Of a stretch of DNA of 64,000 nt, positions 18,356-27,029 are shown one piece after another. Position 1 is the first letter of the stretch. Every line of letters starts with the position of its first letter. The stretch is from Christensenellaceae bacterium (GTDB lineage: Bacteria > Bacillota > Clostridia > Christensenellales > Aristaeellaceae). The translations under genes and the position numbers were made by a program. Below the pieces are notes generated by a model. It saw only the letters and a program-made list of their open reading frames with translations, made no database searches and was not told the DNA's origin. The stretch spans positions 21,696 through 85,695 of the forward strand of contig DUQK01000037.1 in NCBI GenBank assembly GCA_012837835.1. The letters are read 5' to 3'.

Positions 18356-19288
18356 ATGTCTACGAGTAATTTATTGGTAAAACTAAGTCGCATGTATTAT
18401 GAAGAGAACTTGAGTCAGAAAGAAATCTCCGAAGTCTTAGGTATTTCCCGCGCCCAAATAAGCAGATTATTGCAAAAAGCCAGAAACGAAAATATTGTCA
18501 CTATTCGAATTAATGATCCTAATCTCAATGAGTCATTGCTGGAAAATGAGCTAATCCAACGATACGGTCTGAAGGATGCCGTTGTTGTTAACACAGCAGG
18601 CTCAATGAAAGAAGCTGTGCTAGATGAATTTGGGAAGCTTGCGGCAGTGCGTTTAGTAAGATATATCAAAGATCAAGATATAGTTGGCATAATGAGCGGA
18701 CGAACTATCGCTAGCTTAGTTCAAGGGATTGTAAATTTTCCTCATAAGAACCTAAAAATTGTTCCTTTGGTTGGTGGACTTGGGAGTAGAAACTCTACAT
18801 GGCATGCTAATTCCATAGCAGAAGAATTTGCGAATAAAACACATTCAGTATCCTATACACTAAATGCGCCTTCTGTAATGCAGAGTCAGCTTGCAAGAGA
18901 TATGTTGGTATCAGAACCCGGTATTCAGTCACTTCTCAAAGTGGGAACAGTCAGTGATGTAGCCATTGTTGGCATTGGGCAGGCTGAAATCGGAGCGAGC
19001 AATGTATTGGCTGGGGGATTGACGGAACAAGATATTTTTGAATTAAAAGACATTGGTGCTATCGGCTCTATGTGTACTTCCTACTTTGATCGTGATGGTA
19101 ACCTTCTTTACCCGGAAATTGAAAAACGAATGATTGGACAACCTTTAGAAAATTTACGGGGTGCGAAAACAATAGCTGTGGCTATTGGAAAAAGCAAGCA
19201 AGCCGCCATTGATGCGGCACTAAAAACTGGACATGTTGACGTTTTCATGACTAATGTGGAAACGGCACAACATATATTATCATTTTAA
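18356..19288 (+). CDS. SorC/DeoR-family sugar-responsive transcriptional regulator
   Basis: A 310-residue regulator with an N-terminal helix-turn-helix (residues about 8-45, Y-Y-E-E-N-L-S-Q-K-E-I-S-E-V-L, then I-S-R-A-Q-I-S-R-L-L) and a C-terminal SorC sugar-phosphate-binding domain (about 55-310, G-R-T-I-A-S-L-V-Q-G, V-P-L-V-G-G-L-G). Family members (SorC, LsrR, DeoR) usually sense a phosphorylated sugar made by the operon's own kinase. Here an FGGY kinase lies at the far end of the same gene group, so its product is a likely inducer. A palindrome sits right upstream. Codon use differs from flanking housekeeping genes. Confidence 0.85.
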   Translation: MSTSNLLVKLSRMYYEENLSQKEISEVLGISRAQISRLLQKARNENIVTIRINDPNLNESLLENELIQRYGLKDAVVVNTAGSMKEAVLDEFGKLAAVRLVRYIKDQDIVGIMSGRTIASLVQGIVNFPHKNLKIVPLVGGLGSRNSTWHANSIAEEFANKTHSVSYTLNAPSVMQSQLARDMLVSEPGIQSLLKVGTVSDVAIVGIGQAEIGASNVLAGGLTEQDIFELKDIGAIGSMCTSYFDRDGNLLYPEIEKRMIGQPLENLRGAKTIAVAIGKSKQAAIDAALKTGHVDVFMTNVETAQHILSF

Positions 19289-19300
19289 AGGAGAACTACT

Positions 19301-20221
19301 ATGAAAAAACTACTGTCTCTACTATTGGTGTGTACCTTGATGCTTTCCATGACATTGGTTATCAATGCTGAAGACTTAAAAGGCAGGAAAGTATCTCTAC
19401 TGACCGCAAACCTTAGTTCTGTTACTACCAACCAAATGGCTGAGTATATGAAACAAGGACTAGAATCTTATGGGATTGAAGTAACAATTGTTGATACGAA
19501 GGGCGACTTTGGTCAATTAGCCAGTCGTATTGAAGATAGTGTCAGCGCAAAGACTGATGCTATTGTGCTCATCAGCGCAGACCCTGTGTTGGTTCTCAGT
19601 CAGTTGGAAGTAGCATTTGAAGCAGGTATTCCAGTCTTTGGATGCGATAGTGGCTTTGTTGAAGGTATGCAGGTGAACGCCACCAGCGATAACTACATGA
19701 TGGGTGAAGATATTACTCGATATCTGTTTGATGAATTGATGGACGGAAAAGGGACTGTCATCGCACTGACGCACCGTCCTCATCCTGGAGTTGTCAAGCG
19801 CAGCATTGCTTTTGATGATCTTCTAAAAGAATATCCGGATATCAAATTGATTACAGAACAGCATGTAGAAGTGCCCGGTCCCATTGAGAGTGCTCGTACT
19901 ATCATGGAAAACTTACTCTTATCCAACTCAGAAAAAGATTCTATCACAGCAGTTTGGTGTGCTTGGGATGAACCAGCTATTGGAGCAACACAGGCACTAA
20001 TGGATGCTGGAAGAAGCGAAGTACTTGTTATCGGTGTTGATGGAAACAGCCAAGCTGTGGAATTAATCAATGAGGGTACTAACTTAAAGGCTACTATGGC
20101 TCAGAACTTCGAGGGAATGGCCAACATCGTGGTGACTGAAATAGTGAAGCTGTTTAGCGGCGAGGAAGTTGTTCCTGGAGACCAGTATGCTCCTGCGCTT
20201 CTGATTACTAAGACTGAATAA
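19301..20221 (+). CDS. Sugar-binding protein of ribose-type ABC importer
   Basis: A 306-residue periplasmic-binding protein of the Peripla_BP_4 (RbsB-like) family. It has a signal peptide ending near N-A-E-D without a clear lipobox, then the family features A-D-A-I-V-L-I-S-A-type (D-A-I-V-L-I-S-A-D-P), G-I-P-V-F-G-C-D-S, and the C-terminal G-V-D-G-N-S segment. AAAGGAG precedes the ATG, 12 bp after the regulator. Anchoring without a lipid is odd for a Gram-positive binding protein. It is the first component of the importer encoded by the next two genes. The sugar is not identifiable from sequence. Confidence 0.85.
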   Translation: MKKLLSLLLVCTLMLSMTLVINAEDLKGRKVSLLTANLSSVTTNQMAEYMKQGLESYGIEVTIVDTKGDFGQLASRIEDSVSAKTDAIVLISADPVLVLSQLEVAFEAGIPVFGCDSGFVEGMQVNATSDNYMMGEDITRYLFDELMDGKGTVIALTHRPHPGVVKRSIAFDDLLKEYPDIKLITEQHVEVPGPIESARTIMENLLLSNSEKDSITAVWCAWDEPAIGATQALMDAGRSEVLVIGVDGNSQAVELINEGTNLKATMAQNFEGMANIVVTEIVKLFSGEEVVPGDQYAPALLITKTE

Positions 20222-20230
20222 ACTTATTCC

Positions 20231-20262
20231 AGAGCCGTGCGATGTTATTATTGCACGGCTCT
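20231..20262 (+). repeat. Strong intercistronic hairpin
   Basis: AGAGCCGTGC and GCACGGCTCT form a 10-bp GC-rich stem with a 12-nt loop between the binding protein and ABC genes. No T-run follows, so it is more likely an mRNA stabiliser or partial attenuator that raises binding-protein levels relative to the membrane components than a full terminator. Confidence 0.7.
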
Positions 20263-20319
20263 CAAACCAATTAATCTAATTATCAACTAGAGAAATTCCA
20301 AAACAGAGGAGTATATGCA

Positions 20320-21798
20320 ATGTTATTGGAAATTAAAAATCTTTCTAAACAATTTGGCAATGTTCGTGCACTAAGCGACTTGTCTATGTATATTGCACCT
20401 GGGGAAGTACATGGTCTTGTTGGAGAGAATGGAGCAGGGAAATCTACCCTGATCAAAATCTTAACAGGTGTATATCAACTTACCAGTGGACAATTGTTCT
20501 GGAATGGTGGAGAAGTCCATATTAACAATGCGGCTGATAGTCAGGCGCTTGGCATCAATGTTATTCACCAAGACCGGAATTTGATACCTTCTTTTAACGG
20601 AGTTGAAAATGTATACCTTGGGCTTCAATATAAAAAAAAGCCCTGGGGACAGGTGGACTGGAAGCGTATGAATAAACGTGTAAAAGCCCTTGCAGATGAA
20701 CTAAATATACAAATAGACTTATCGCTTCCTGCTTCTATGCTTAAGCCTCCCGAGCAAACCTTGATTGAGCTTCTACGGGTGCTAATGACGGATTGTCGGT
20801 TGTTGATTCTTGACGAGCCAACGGCCTCTATGACGGACAGAGAAACCAATATACTCTTTCGGGTTATAAGAGAGTTAAAGAACAAAAGAACTGCTGTTTT
20901 GTATGTCACGCATCGTATGGAGGAAATCTTTCAATTGACTGACAGGATTACCGTACTCAAGAATGGAATGTGGGTAGATACGGTGCAAACAAAAGATGTC
21001 AATATCGAAAACCTAATTTCACTTATGACTGATAACTGGCGTAGTGAATCAATTGACATTGAAACGCAGTTTGGAGAGGAATTACTTAAGGTAAAGAACC
21101 TCTCCAGTCAAGACGGTGTTGTAAATGATGTAAGTTTTAGTGTGCGTGCAGGTGAGATTGCGGGTGTTTTTGGTCTTGGAGGTAGTGGGCGAACTGAAAC
21201 CCTTGAGTGCATATATGGTAATAGGAAAATAAAGTCCGGATATATTGAACTATTAGGTGAGGAATATGTTTCTCCCACCCCTGCCCGTTCTATTCAGAAG
21301 GGAATGGCGTTTATCAGTGAGGATAGGCGTGGAATGGCTCTAATAACATCTTTAAATGTTAGGGAAAACATCACCTTATCTACTATTGATGACTACGCAC
21401 ATTTTTATGTGTTGGATGACAAGCGCCAGAAAAAGGATTCGGAGGATAAAATTGAATCATTAACGATTGTGACAACCGGAACGGAACAACCAGTAGACCA
21501 ACTAAGTGGCGGCAATCAGCAGAAGATAGTCTTTGCTAAGGCTTTGATGTCTCAACCCCAAGTTCTTTTATGTGATGAGCCGACCCAAGCGGTAGATATT
21601 AAAACTAGGGCAGAGATTCATCGGCTCATAAGAGAATTAGCTAATCAAGGAAATGCTATTGTTTTTGTTTCCTCCGATTTGAAAGAAGTGTTAGATATTT
21701 CAGACACCGTTAATGTTATTGCAAATGGCAAAACCAAGGCAAAGTTGCCTAATCATCAATTATCATCAGAACAAGTACTGTCTTTGTGTTATGAATGA
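20320..21798 (+). CDS. Ribose-type ABC importer ATP-binding protein (two ABC domains)
   Basis: A 492-residue RbsA/MglA-like protein with two fused ABC domains. The first has Walker A GENGAGKST (residues about 36-44) and Walker B L-L-I-L-D-E-P-T-A. The second has a degenerate Walker A, G-L-G-G-S-G-R-T-E, but an intact LSGGNQQK signature and L-L-C-D-E-P-T-Q, as is usual in this family. In the first domain the signature motif is poorly conserved (K-P-P-E-Q-T). It powers uptake through the downstream permease. GAGGA lies upstream of the ATG. Confidence 0.9.
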   Translation: MLLEIKNLSKQFGNVRALSDLSMYIAPGEVHGLVGENGAGKSTLIKILTGVYQLTSGQLFWNGGEVHINNAADSQALGINVIHQDRNLIPSFNGVENVYLGLQYKKKPWGQVDWKRMNKRVKALADELNIQIDLSLPASMLKPPEQTLIELLRVLMTDCRLLILDEPTASMTDRETNILFRVIRELKNKRTAVLYVTHRMEEIFQLTDRITVLKNGMWVDTVQTKDVNIENLISLMTDNWRSESIDIETQFGEELLKVKNLSSQDGVVNDVSFSVRAGEIAGVFGLGGSGRTETLECIYGNRKIKSGYIELLGEEYVSPTPARSIQKGMAFISEDRRGMALITSLNVRENITLSTIDDYAHFYVLDDKRQKKDSEDKIESLTIVTTGTEQPVDQLSGGNQQKIVFAKALMSQPQVLLCDEPTQAVDIKTRAEIHRLIRELANQGNAIVFVSSDLKEVLDISDTVNVIANGKTKAKLPNHQLSSEQVLSLCYE

Positions 21799-21837
21799 GA
21801 AGTGTGCTAAAGGTTCTGCATTGAAAGGATAAGAAAA

Positions 21838-22791
21838 ATGACTACTCAACAAAAAATCCGACATGTTCTAAAGCATTATGGTACGATGATGGCGGCCGTT
21901 ATCATTATACTGATTTTCAGTTTACTTCGTCCTGATGCTTTCTTTACCCTGCAAAACTTGGTGAACATTAGTAGACAGATTTCTCTTCTTGTAATTGTCG
22001 CTATTGGAGCAACGCTCATTATGGTTATGGAGGAATTTGATTTATCCCTAGGGTCTTTAGCCAGCTTGGGCGGTATTATAGGAGCCACTTTGGCAGTAAA
22101 AAGCTTTCCTATCTTTTTTGCTATGCTTATAGCAGTGCTATGTTGTGCTCTTATTGGTTTGTTTAGCGGCTGGCTAATTACCAAGTTTAATATTTTATCC
22201 TTTATCACAACTTTAGCGATGAGTACAATTATTACCGGAATTATTTTCGCTATTACTGGCGGTAGTACGGTTTTTCAGGGTGTACCCAAGAGCTATCGGA
22301 GCATAGGTACCACTATGGTCTACGGTGTACCGCTATTGACCATTATTATGATTTTACTGACGGTGATTTTCTGGTTTATTATGCGTCATACGCCCTTTGG
22401 CAGAAAACTATATGCTATTGGAGGAAACCCAAGAGCTGCTTTTGTTTCTGGTATTCCAGTCAAAAAAATGAAGGTGATTGCTTTTGCGCTATGTGCAGGA
22501 TTATCCGGTCTAGCTGGCGTACTCCTTTCTTCTCGTCTTGGTTCTGCGCACCCCTCTGGTGGTGATGGGTTGTTTTTACAAGCTTACGCTGCTGTTTTCT
22601 TGGGGAAAACTATGTTCCGTGGTGGTGTTGCAAATATTTGGGGGACTTTAGTTGGGTCTATTATCCTTGGTGTTTTGGCCAATGGATTAACTATCATGCA
22701 GGTGCCTACTTTTATGCAAGACCTTCTGACGGGCTGTATTATCATCCTTGCTTTAGTGTTGCAAAAGATTGGAGCAAAGACTGATGACTAA
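21838..22791 (+). CDS. Ribose-type ABC importer permease
   Basis: A 317-residue RbsC/BPD_transp_2-family permease with about nine hydrophobic segments and the family motifs L-S-L-G-S-L-A-S-L-G and the EAA-like loop G-G-N-P-R-A-A-F-V-S-G-I. Only one permease gene is present, so the channel is presumably a homodimer. Its Ile codons are mainly ATT/ATC (one ATA among the first ten), unlike the ATA-rich flanking genes. The last bases overlap the start of the next gene by 8 bp. Confidence 0.9.
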   Translation: MTTQQKIRHVLKHYGTMMAAVIIILIFSLLRPDAFFTLQNLVNISRQISLLVIVAIGATLIMVMEEFDLSLGSLASLGGIIGATLAVKSFPIFFAMLIAVLCCALIGLFSGWLITKFNILSFITTLAMSTIITGIIFAITGGSTVFQGVPKSYRSIGTTMVYGVPLLTIIMILLTVIFWFIMRHTPFGRKLYAIGGNPRAAFVSGIPVKKMKVIAFALCAGLSGLAGVLLSSRLGSAHPSGGDGLFLQAYAAVFLGKTMFRGGVANIWGTLVGSIILGVLANGLTIMQVPTFMQDLLTGCIIILALVLQKIGAKTDD

Positions 22792-23581
22792 TGAATTTCA
22801 AATACCAAGAATGAAAAACATATTAAAAAAGCGTGGTAATTTAATAGTTGCTTATCTTCTTGCTGGATACCCGAACCGAGAAGCATTTTTGATTTCATTG
22901 AAATTAGTAGCAAATGCTGGAGTAGATATCATTGAAGTGGGTTTTCCTTCAGCTAATCCCAGCAACGATGGTCAAGTTATTCGTGATGCCCATAAGAAAG
23001 TGGATATGTCGATACAGGATGACTGGGTATATTGGCAAAAGATTCGCAATGCAGTAGATGTTCCTCTTTGGATTATGGGATATCAATCTGATCTGATAAG
23101 TAATCCTCGTTATGAACAATTAGTTTCTTTTTCTATTGCCGATGCTTTTGTAATTCCGGGGTTAGATATAGATAAAAACCTAGAATTAAATGAGAAGCTA
23201 AAGAGTCAAGGATGTGAGACTCTTGGATTTGTAAATGGTCAAATGCAAGAGCAGTCAATACGACAAGTATTCGCCACTCACCGCTTAATATATGTGCAAT
23301 TGTATGTTGGGGAGACAGGTTGCAAGGCTGCTCAAGATGACTACGAAGGAATATTACAAATCGCCAAAGATTATCCAGATGTTTATTCTTTTGCGGGGTT
23401 TGGAATCGATAGCCCTCAGCGTGTTGAACAATTGCTAAATCAGGGGTTTGATGGAGTGATTTTGGGTACTGCTGTCATTCGGCATCAAAATCAGTCACAG
23501 GAAGCGTTGTTTCAGTTTGTTCATGAAATTAAGTCTGCCGCTAACAAGGAGCGAGAATATGAAAGCCATCACAACATTTGA
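22784..23581 (+). CDS. TrpA-like TIM-barrel enzyme in sugar operon
   Basis: A 265-residue protein of the tryptophan synthase alpha-subunit family. It matches the family along its length: A-Y-L-L-A-G-Y-P near the N-terminus, IIEVGFP (E51), NDG (D62), G-E-T-G (176-179), G-F-G-I (205-208) and G-T-A (228-230, phosphate-binding). E51 and D62 have the same spacing as the catalytic E49/D60 of TrpA, so a retro-aldol-type lyase chemistry on a phosphorylated substrate is plausible. No trpB or other trp gene is nearby; it lies between a sugar permease and an FGGY kinase. I chose ATG 22784 (GGAG 9 bp upstream) over the TTG at 22769. The real substrate is unknown; a role in breaking down the kinase product is inference. 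Confidence 0.75.
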   Translation: MTNEFQIPRMKNILKKRGNLIVAYLLAGYPNREAFLISLKLVANAGVDIIEVGFPSANPSNDGQVIRDAHKKVDMSIQDDWVYWQKIRNAVDVPLWIMGYQSDLISNPRYEQLVSFSIADAFVIPGLDIDKNLELNEKLKSQGCETLGFVNGQMQEQSIRQVFATHRLIYVQLYVGETGCKAAQDDYEGILQIAKDYPDVYSFAGFGIDSPQRVEQLLNQGFDGVILGTAVIRHQNQSQEALFQFVHEIKSAANKEREYESHHNI

Positions 23582-25058
23582 TATAGGAACTAGTAATGTA
23601 AAGGGTGTTTTAGTCAGCTTTGAAGGTAAAGTATTGCATACCCAAAGCCAAAAGATAGATACCTTTCAACAGGGAGAGAAAAACAACTTGATTGAACAGA
23701 ACCCTGAACAATGGTACCAGGCTTTTTGTGAAATCAGCAAATCTTTTTTTGATGTTTGTCCTCCCGAGGAAGTTGTCGGTATAATTTTAAGCGGTCAAAT
23801 GCAGGACCTGATTTTGTTGGACCCAAAAGGCAGACCAATTATGGATGCTGTGCTCTATTCAGACGGTCGCGCACAGAAAGAGGCGGATATTATCAGTCAA
23901 ATCATCGGCAAAGAGACAATTCAAGAGATAACAGCAAATGCTTTCGATGGCTCTAGACCACTGGCAAAGCTATTGTGGGTCAAGCAAAATCAACCGGATA
24001 TATTTGCCAAGGCTGCTCATGTATTAATTAGTTCAAAGGATTACATCATTACTAGACTAACTGGGCAATTTGTTTCTGATGTGGTTAGTTGTTCTACTGC
24101 AGGTTTAATGGACATTCTTACAAAAAAATGGCGCAAAGACTGGTTGACGAAAATAGGAATCGATGACATTAGTTGGCCATGTATTATGTATCCCCATCAA
24201 CAGGCCGGACAAGTATTGAAGCCAGCTTCAGAAGAAACAGGGTATGTAAGTGGTACGCCAGTTTATGCAGGGACTGGTGATGCAGGTAGTGCGACTTTGT
24301 CCAGCGGTGTTTCTCAGAAAGGAGAATTTAATATCAATTTAGGAACCTCAGGTTGGATAGCCTGTATATCTGAACAGCCACTTCTTCAGGAAAGTGTATC
24401 TAATCTTGCTGCCATGCCTGAGAAGACATATATTAATGTTGTACCTTTTTTTAATGCGGGTAATGTTTATCAGTGGGCTGCGGATTTTTTCTTTTCAGAT
24501 ATGCCCTTAACCGATCGGTATAACTGTTTGGAGAAGTTGATTGAAAAAAGCACACCTGGAAGTGGTGGTTCCCTTTTCCTTCCTTATTTGCTCGGAGAGC
24601 GCTTCCCGGTGATGGATACTGAAATTACAGGTGGATTTATAGATATATGTCCCAATACGACTACCGCAGACATGGCAAGAGCGTGTCTTGAGGGCGTTGC
24701 ATATTCTATCCGACAGGGTCTTGAGGTAATCGGAACAACACCAAAAAAAATGACGCTGGTAGGTGGTGGTGCAAAGTCAAATACTTGGTGCCAAATTCTG
24801 GCAGACATGTTAAATATACCTCTCGTTGTCTTTCATGATGCTGAATATCTTCCCTCAATGGCTATAGCATCTTCAGTCCTACTCGCCCAAGGAAAGATAC
24901 CTGACTATGAAACATTCATTACTACTAGCATTTCAGCCAAAACTGAAGGCAAAGTAATAGAGCCCAACGCAGCCGCAGCGGCTATCTATAATAAATATTA
25001 TCAGAGATTTTGCAGCATATATCCGGCTTTCAAGCAAATGGTTCCAATAGACGGATGA
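23559..25058 (+). CDS. FGGY-family carbohydrate kinase (xylulokinase-like)
   Basis: A 499-residue sugar kinase with the FGGY N-terminal phosphate loop F-D-I-G-T-S-N-V-K-G, a middle substrate region (S-G-Q-M-Q-D, matching the SGQMHG-type loop of xylulokinases), G-T-S-G-W and the C-terminal G-G-G-A-K-S-N-T-W-C-Q-I-L-A-D. It phosphorylates a pentulose or similar polyol. I chose ATG 23559, preceded by AAGGAG, which overlaps the TrpA-like gene by 23 bp and implies translational coupling. LsrK-type AI-2 kinases belong to the same family and cannot be ruled out. The product probably feeds the TrpA-like enzyme and/or induces the SorC regulator. Confidence 0.85.
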   Translation: MKAITTFDIGTSNVKGVLVSFEGKVLHTQSQKIDTFQQGEKNNLIEQNPEQWYQAFCEISKSFFDVCPPEEVVGIILSGQMQDLILLDPKGRPIMDAVLYSDGRAQKEADIISQIIGKETIQEITANAFDGSRPLAKLLWVKQNQPDIFAKAAHVLISSKDYIITRLTGQFVSDVVSCSTAGLMDILTKKWRKDWLTKIGIDDISWPCIMYPHQQAGQVLKPASEETGYVSGTPVYAGTGDAGSATLSSGVSQKGEFNINLGTSGWIACISEQPLLQESVSNLAAMPEKTYINVVPFFNAGNVYQWAADFFFSDMPLTDRYNCLEKLIEKSTPGSGGSLFLPYLLGERFPVMDTEITGGFIDICPNTTTADMARACLEGVAYSIRQGLEVIGTTPKKMTLVGGGAKSNTWCQILADMLNIPLVVFHDAEYLPSMAIASSVLLAQGKIPDYETFITTSISAKTEGKVIEPNAAAAAIYNKYYQRFCSIYPAFKQMVPIDG

Positions 25059-25183
25059 TATCAGCATATTTCTCCCATGTTGGAGGAGTATTACTTAGGG
25101 TTTCTAATTTCACCCGCTGCAAAAAAACAGGCTTTATAAACTGAACTTATGAAACAGTCTGCGCTTAATCCTGCAGACTGTTT
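25059..25183 (+). terminator. Spacer and terminator after the sugar island
   Basis: After the kinase stop about 90 bp show nothing recognisable. Then AAACAGTCTGC (25152-25162) and GCAGACTGTTT (25173-25183) form an 11-bp stem with a 10-nt loop ending in T residues. This should end the island transcript, and as the stem starts with A residues it may also work in reverse. Confidence 0.7.
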
Positions 25184-25321
25184 TCATCCAAAAAAATCAA
25201 GAATATTTTGGTGAATGATTCCATCTTGGCTGAAATTCACCCTGTCCATGGAGAGCACAAATTTAGGATGATTGTCTTCAATTTTGCGTAATTCATTTTT
25301 GTTAATAAAAACAGTTGACAT
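25184..25321 (-). pseudogene. C-terminal remnant of an AAA-family ATPase (DUF4143 type)
   Basis: A 45-codon minus-strand frame reads MSTVFINKNELRKIEDNHPK, then FVLSMDRVNFSQDGIIHQNI and LDFFG. From memory this matches the very end of AAA_14/DUF4143 ATPases (typical ending: L-x-K-I-x-D-N-x-P-K-Y-V-L-S-M-D, D-G-I-x-H-x-N-I-x-D-F-L). The ATPase domain and the rest of the gene are absent and its ATG may be fortuitous. It lies at the right border of the sugar island and probably records a deletion after earlier insertion. It overlaps the promoter of the next gene. Confidence 0.65.
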
Positions 25322-25343
25322 AAAAAACAAGCTGTGGTTTAAT
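25315..25343 (+). promoter_or_regulatory. Promoter of the polyamine transport operon
   Basis: TTGACA (25315-25320) and TTTAAT (25338-25343) with 17-bp spacing, 63 bp before the XRE-cupin regulator. Confidence 0.65.
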
Positions 25344-25406
25344 AAATGCTGCTCGTGTGTTTAGCAATACTAAACTTGAGAACTTTTAAAAAGAGGAGGA
25401 GAGTAA

Positions 25407-25949
25407 ATGAAGCTTGGGAATAAACTTAGGCGTCTTAGGCAAAAGCGCAATCTAACTCAGGAAGAACTAGCGGACAGGTGTGAGCTTAGCAAGGGTTTTA
25501 TATCCCAAGTGGAAAGGGACTTAACCTCTCCATCAATTACGACGCTTGCAGATATTTTAGAGAGCCTAGGCACTGACCTTAAAAGCTTTTTTGCAGATGA
25601 TGATGCGGAGCAGATAGTATTTTCTTCTGATGAGATGTCCCTTAAAGAGGATTCTGAAAACCTAAGGGGCTATATTAAATGGCTTGTCCCCAATGCTCAG
25701 AAAAACGATATGGAGCCTGTGCTTGTTAGCCTTTCTCCAGGTGGGAAAACGCAGGTTATTTCTGCACATGAAGGCGAAGAAATAGGCTACGTGCTTAAAG
25801 GTAAAATCGTCCTTGTTGAGGGTGAAAACTCTTATAAAGTTTCAAAGGGGGGCAGCTTCTGTCTGCATCCGGGAGAGCCGCATTATATAGAAAACCGCGG
25901 CAATGAAACAGCCAGATTTTTATGGGTATCAACGCCGCCGGCGTTTTAG
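25407..25949 (+). CDS. XRE-cupin transcriptional regulator (PuuR-like)
   Basis: A 180-residue protein with an N-terminal HTH_3 domain (residues about 5-60: L-R-R-L-R-Q-K-R-N-L-T-Q-E-E-L-A, S-K-G-F-I-S-Q-V-E-R) and a C-terminal cupin (about 110-178: E-G-E-E-I-G-Y-V-L-K-G, H-P-G-E-P-H-Y-I-E-N). This layout is common to regulators that sit first in potABCD operons, where polyamine binding to the cupin is presumed. AGGAGGAG precedes the ATG. It is 9 bp before potA and probably controls the operon and itself. Codon use returns here to the ATA/AGG-rich host style. Confidence 0.87.
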   Translation: MKLGNKLRRLRQKRNLTQEELADRCELSKGFISQVERDLTSPSITTLADILESLGTDLKSFFADDDAEQIVFSSDEMSLKEDSENLRGYIKWLVPNAQKNDMEPVLVSLSPGGKTQVISAHEGEEIGYVLKGKIVLVEGENSYKVSKGGSFCLHPGEPHYIENRGNETARFLWVSTPPAF

Positions 25950-25958
25950 GGAGGTATT

Positions 25959-27029
25959 ATGAGTCAAGACAATCGTCTAATACTGCTTGAAGATATATCT
26001 AAAGATTTCGACAGGCATACTGTACTTAGCGATATAAACCTTTATATTAAAAAGAATGAATTTTTAACACTGCTTGGACCCAGCGGCTGCGGAAAGACAA
26101 CCATGCTTCGTATAATAGGCGGCTTTGAATTTCCAACAACCGGAAGAGTGCTCTTTGACGGTAAAGATATTACAGACGAACCGCCATATAAGAGAAGAGT
26201 AAACACCGTATTTCAAAAATACGCTCTTTTTCCGCACCTTAATGTATTTGAAAATATAGCCTTCGGTCTTAAAATTGCAAAATTGCCAAAGGCTGAGATA
26301 ACAAGCCGTGTGGGGAAGATGCTGGAGCTTGTAAATCTTTTAGGCTATGAAAAGAGGAGCGTTGATTCGCTGTCCGGCGGTCAGCAGCAACGTATTGCTA
26401 TTGCAAGGGCGCTTGTAAATGAGCCTGAAGTACTCTTACTTGATGAACCCCTTGCGGCGCTTGATTATAAGCTTCGCAAAGGTATGCAGCTTGAACTTAA
26501 GCGTATGCAGCAGGTGCTTGGTATTACATTTATTTTTGTTACGCACGACCAAGAAGAAGCGCTTACAATGTCCGATACTATAGTTGTAATGAAGGACGGC
26601 TTTATGAGGCAAATAGGTACGCCTAAGCATATATATGATGAACCTAAGGATGCCTTTGTAGCAAACTTCATAGGTGAGAGCAATATTATCAGGGGCATAA
26701 TGCCAAAGGACGAAGTTGTTCACTTTTGCGGGCTGAATTTTGAATGCGTTGACTCCGGTTTTGAAAAGGACGAACCTGTAAACGTGCTTATACGCCCTGA
26801 GGATATAGTTATAACAGATGCAGAAGATGTACCGCTTAAAGGTGTAGTTCGTAGCGTTATATTTAAGGGTGTTCATTATGAAATGGTAATAGATGCAGGT
26901 AATTACCTGTGGAAGGTACATTCAACCGTTATGGTACCTGAAAATTCTAAGGTTGGGCTTTCAGTAGTTCCCTTTAATATACATGTTATGAAACTGACTG
27001 ACGATGAACTAACAGGAGATGAGCAATGA
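25959..27029 (+). CDS. potA: Spermidine/putrescine ABC importer ATPase PotA
   Basis: A 356-residue ABC ATPase with Walker [10 protein letters not shown], signature LSGGQQQR, Walker B V-L-L-L-D-E-P, the H-loop T-H-D-Q-E-E-A, and a C-terminal TOBE domain (about 275-350). It hydrolyses ATP to drive polyamine uptake through PotB/PotC. GGGAGG precedes the ATG, and its end overlaps potB by 4 bp (ATGA), so the two are coupled. Assignment to PotA rather than another CUT1-type ATPase rests on the neighbours. Confidence 0.93.
   Translation: MSQDNRLILLEDISKDFDRHTVLSDINLYIKKNEFLTLLGPSGCGKTTMLRIIGGFEFPTTGRVLFDGKDITDEPPYKRRVNTVFQKYALFPHLNVFENIAFGLKIAKLPKAEITSRVGKMLELVNLLGYEKRSVDSLSGGQQQRIAIARALVNEPEVLLLDEPLAALDYKLRKGMQLELKRMQQVLGITFIFVTHDQEEALTMSDTIVVMKDGFMRQIGTPKHIYDEPKDAFVANFIGESNIIRGIMPKDEVVHFCGLNFECVDSGFEKDEPVNVLIRPEDIVITDAEDVPLKGVVRSVIFKGVHYEMVIDAGNYLWKVHSTVMVPENSKVGLSVVPFNIHVMKLTDDELTGDEQ

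Noticed and set aside
26436..26921. 161-codon minus-strand frame inside potA
   Set aside because: Antisense to the ABC ATPase/TOBE region; composition is typical of a shadow frame (Tyr/Cys/His-rich).
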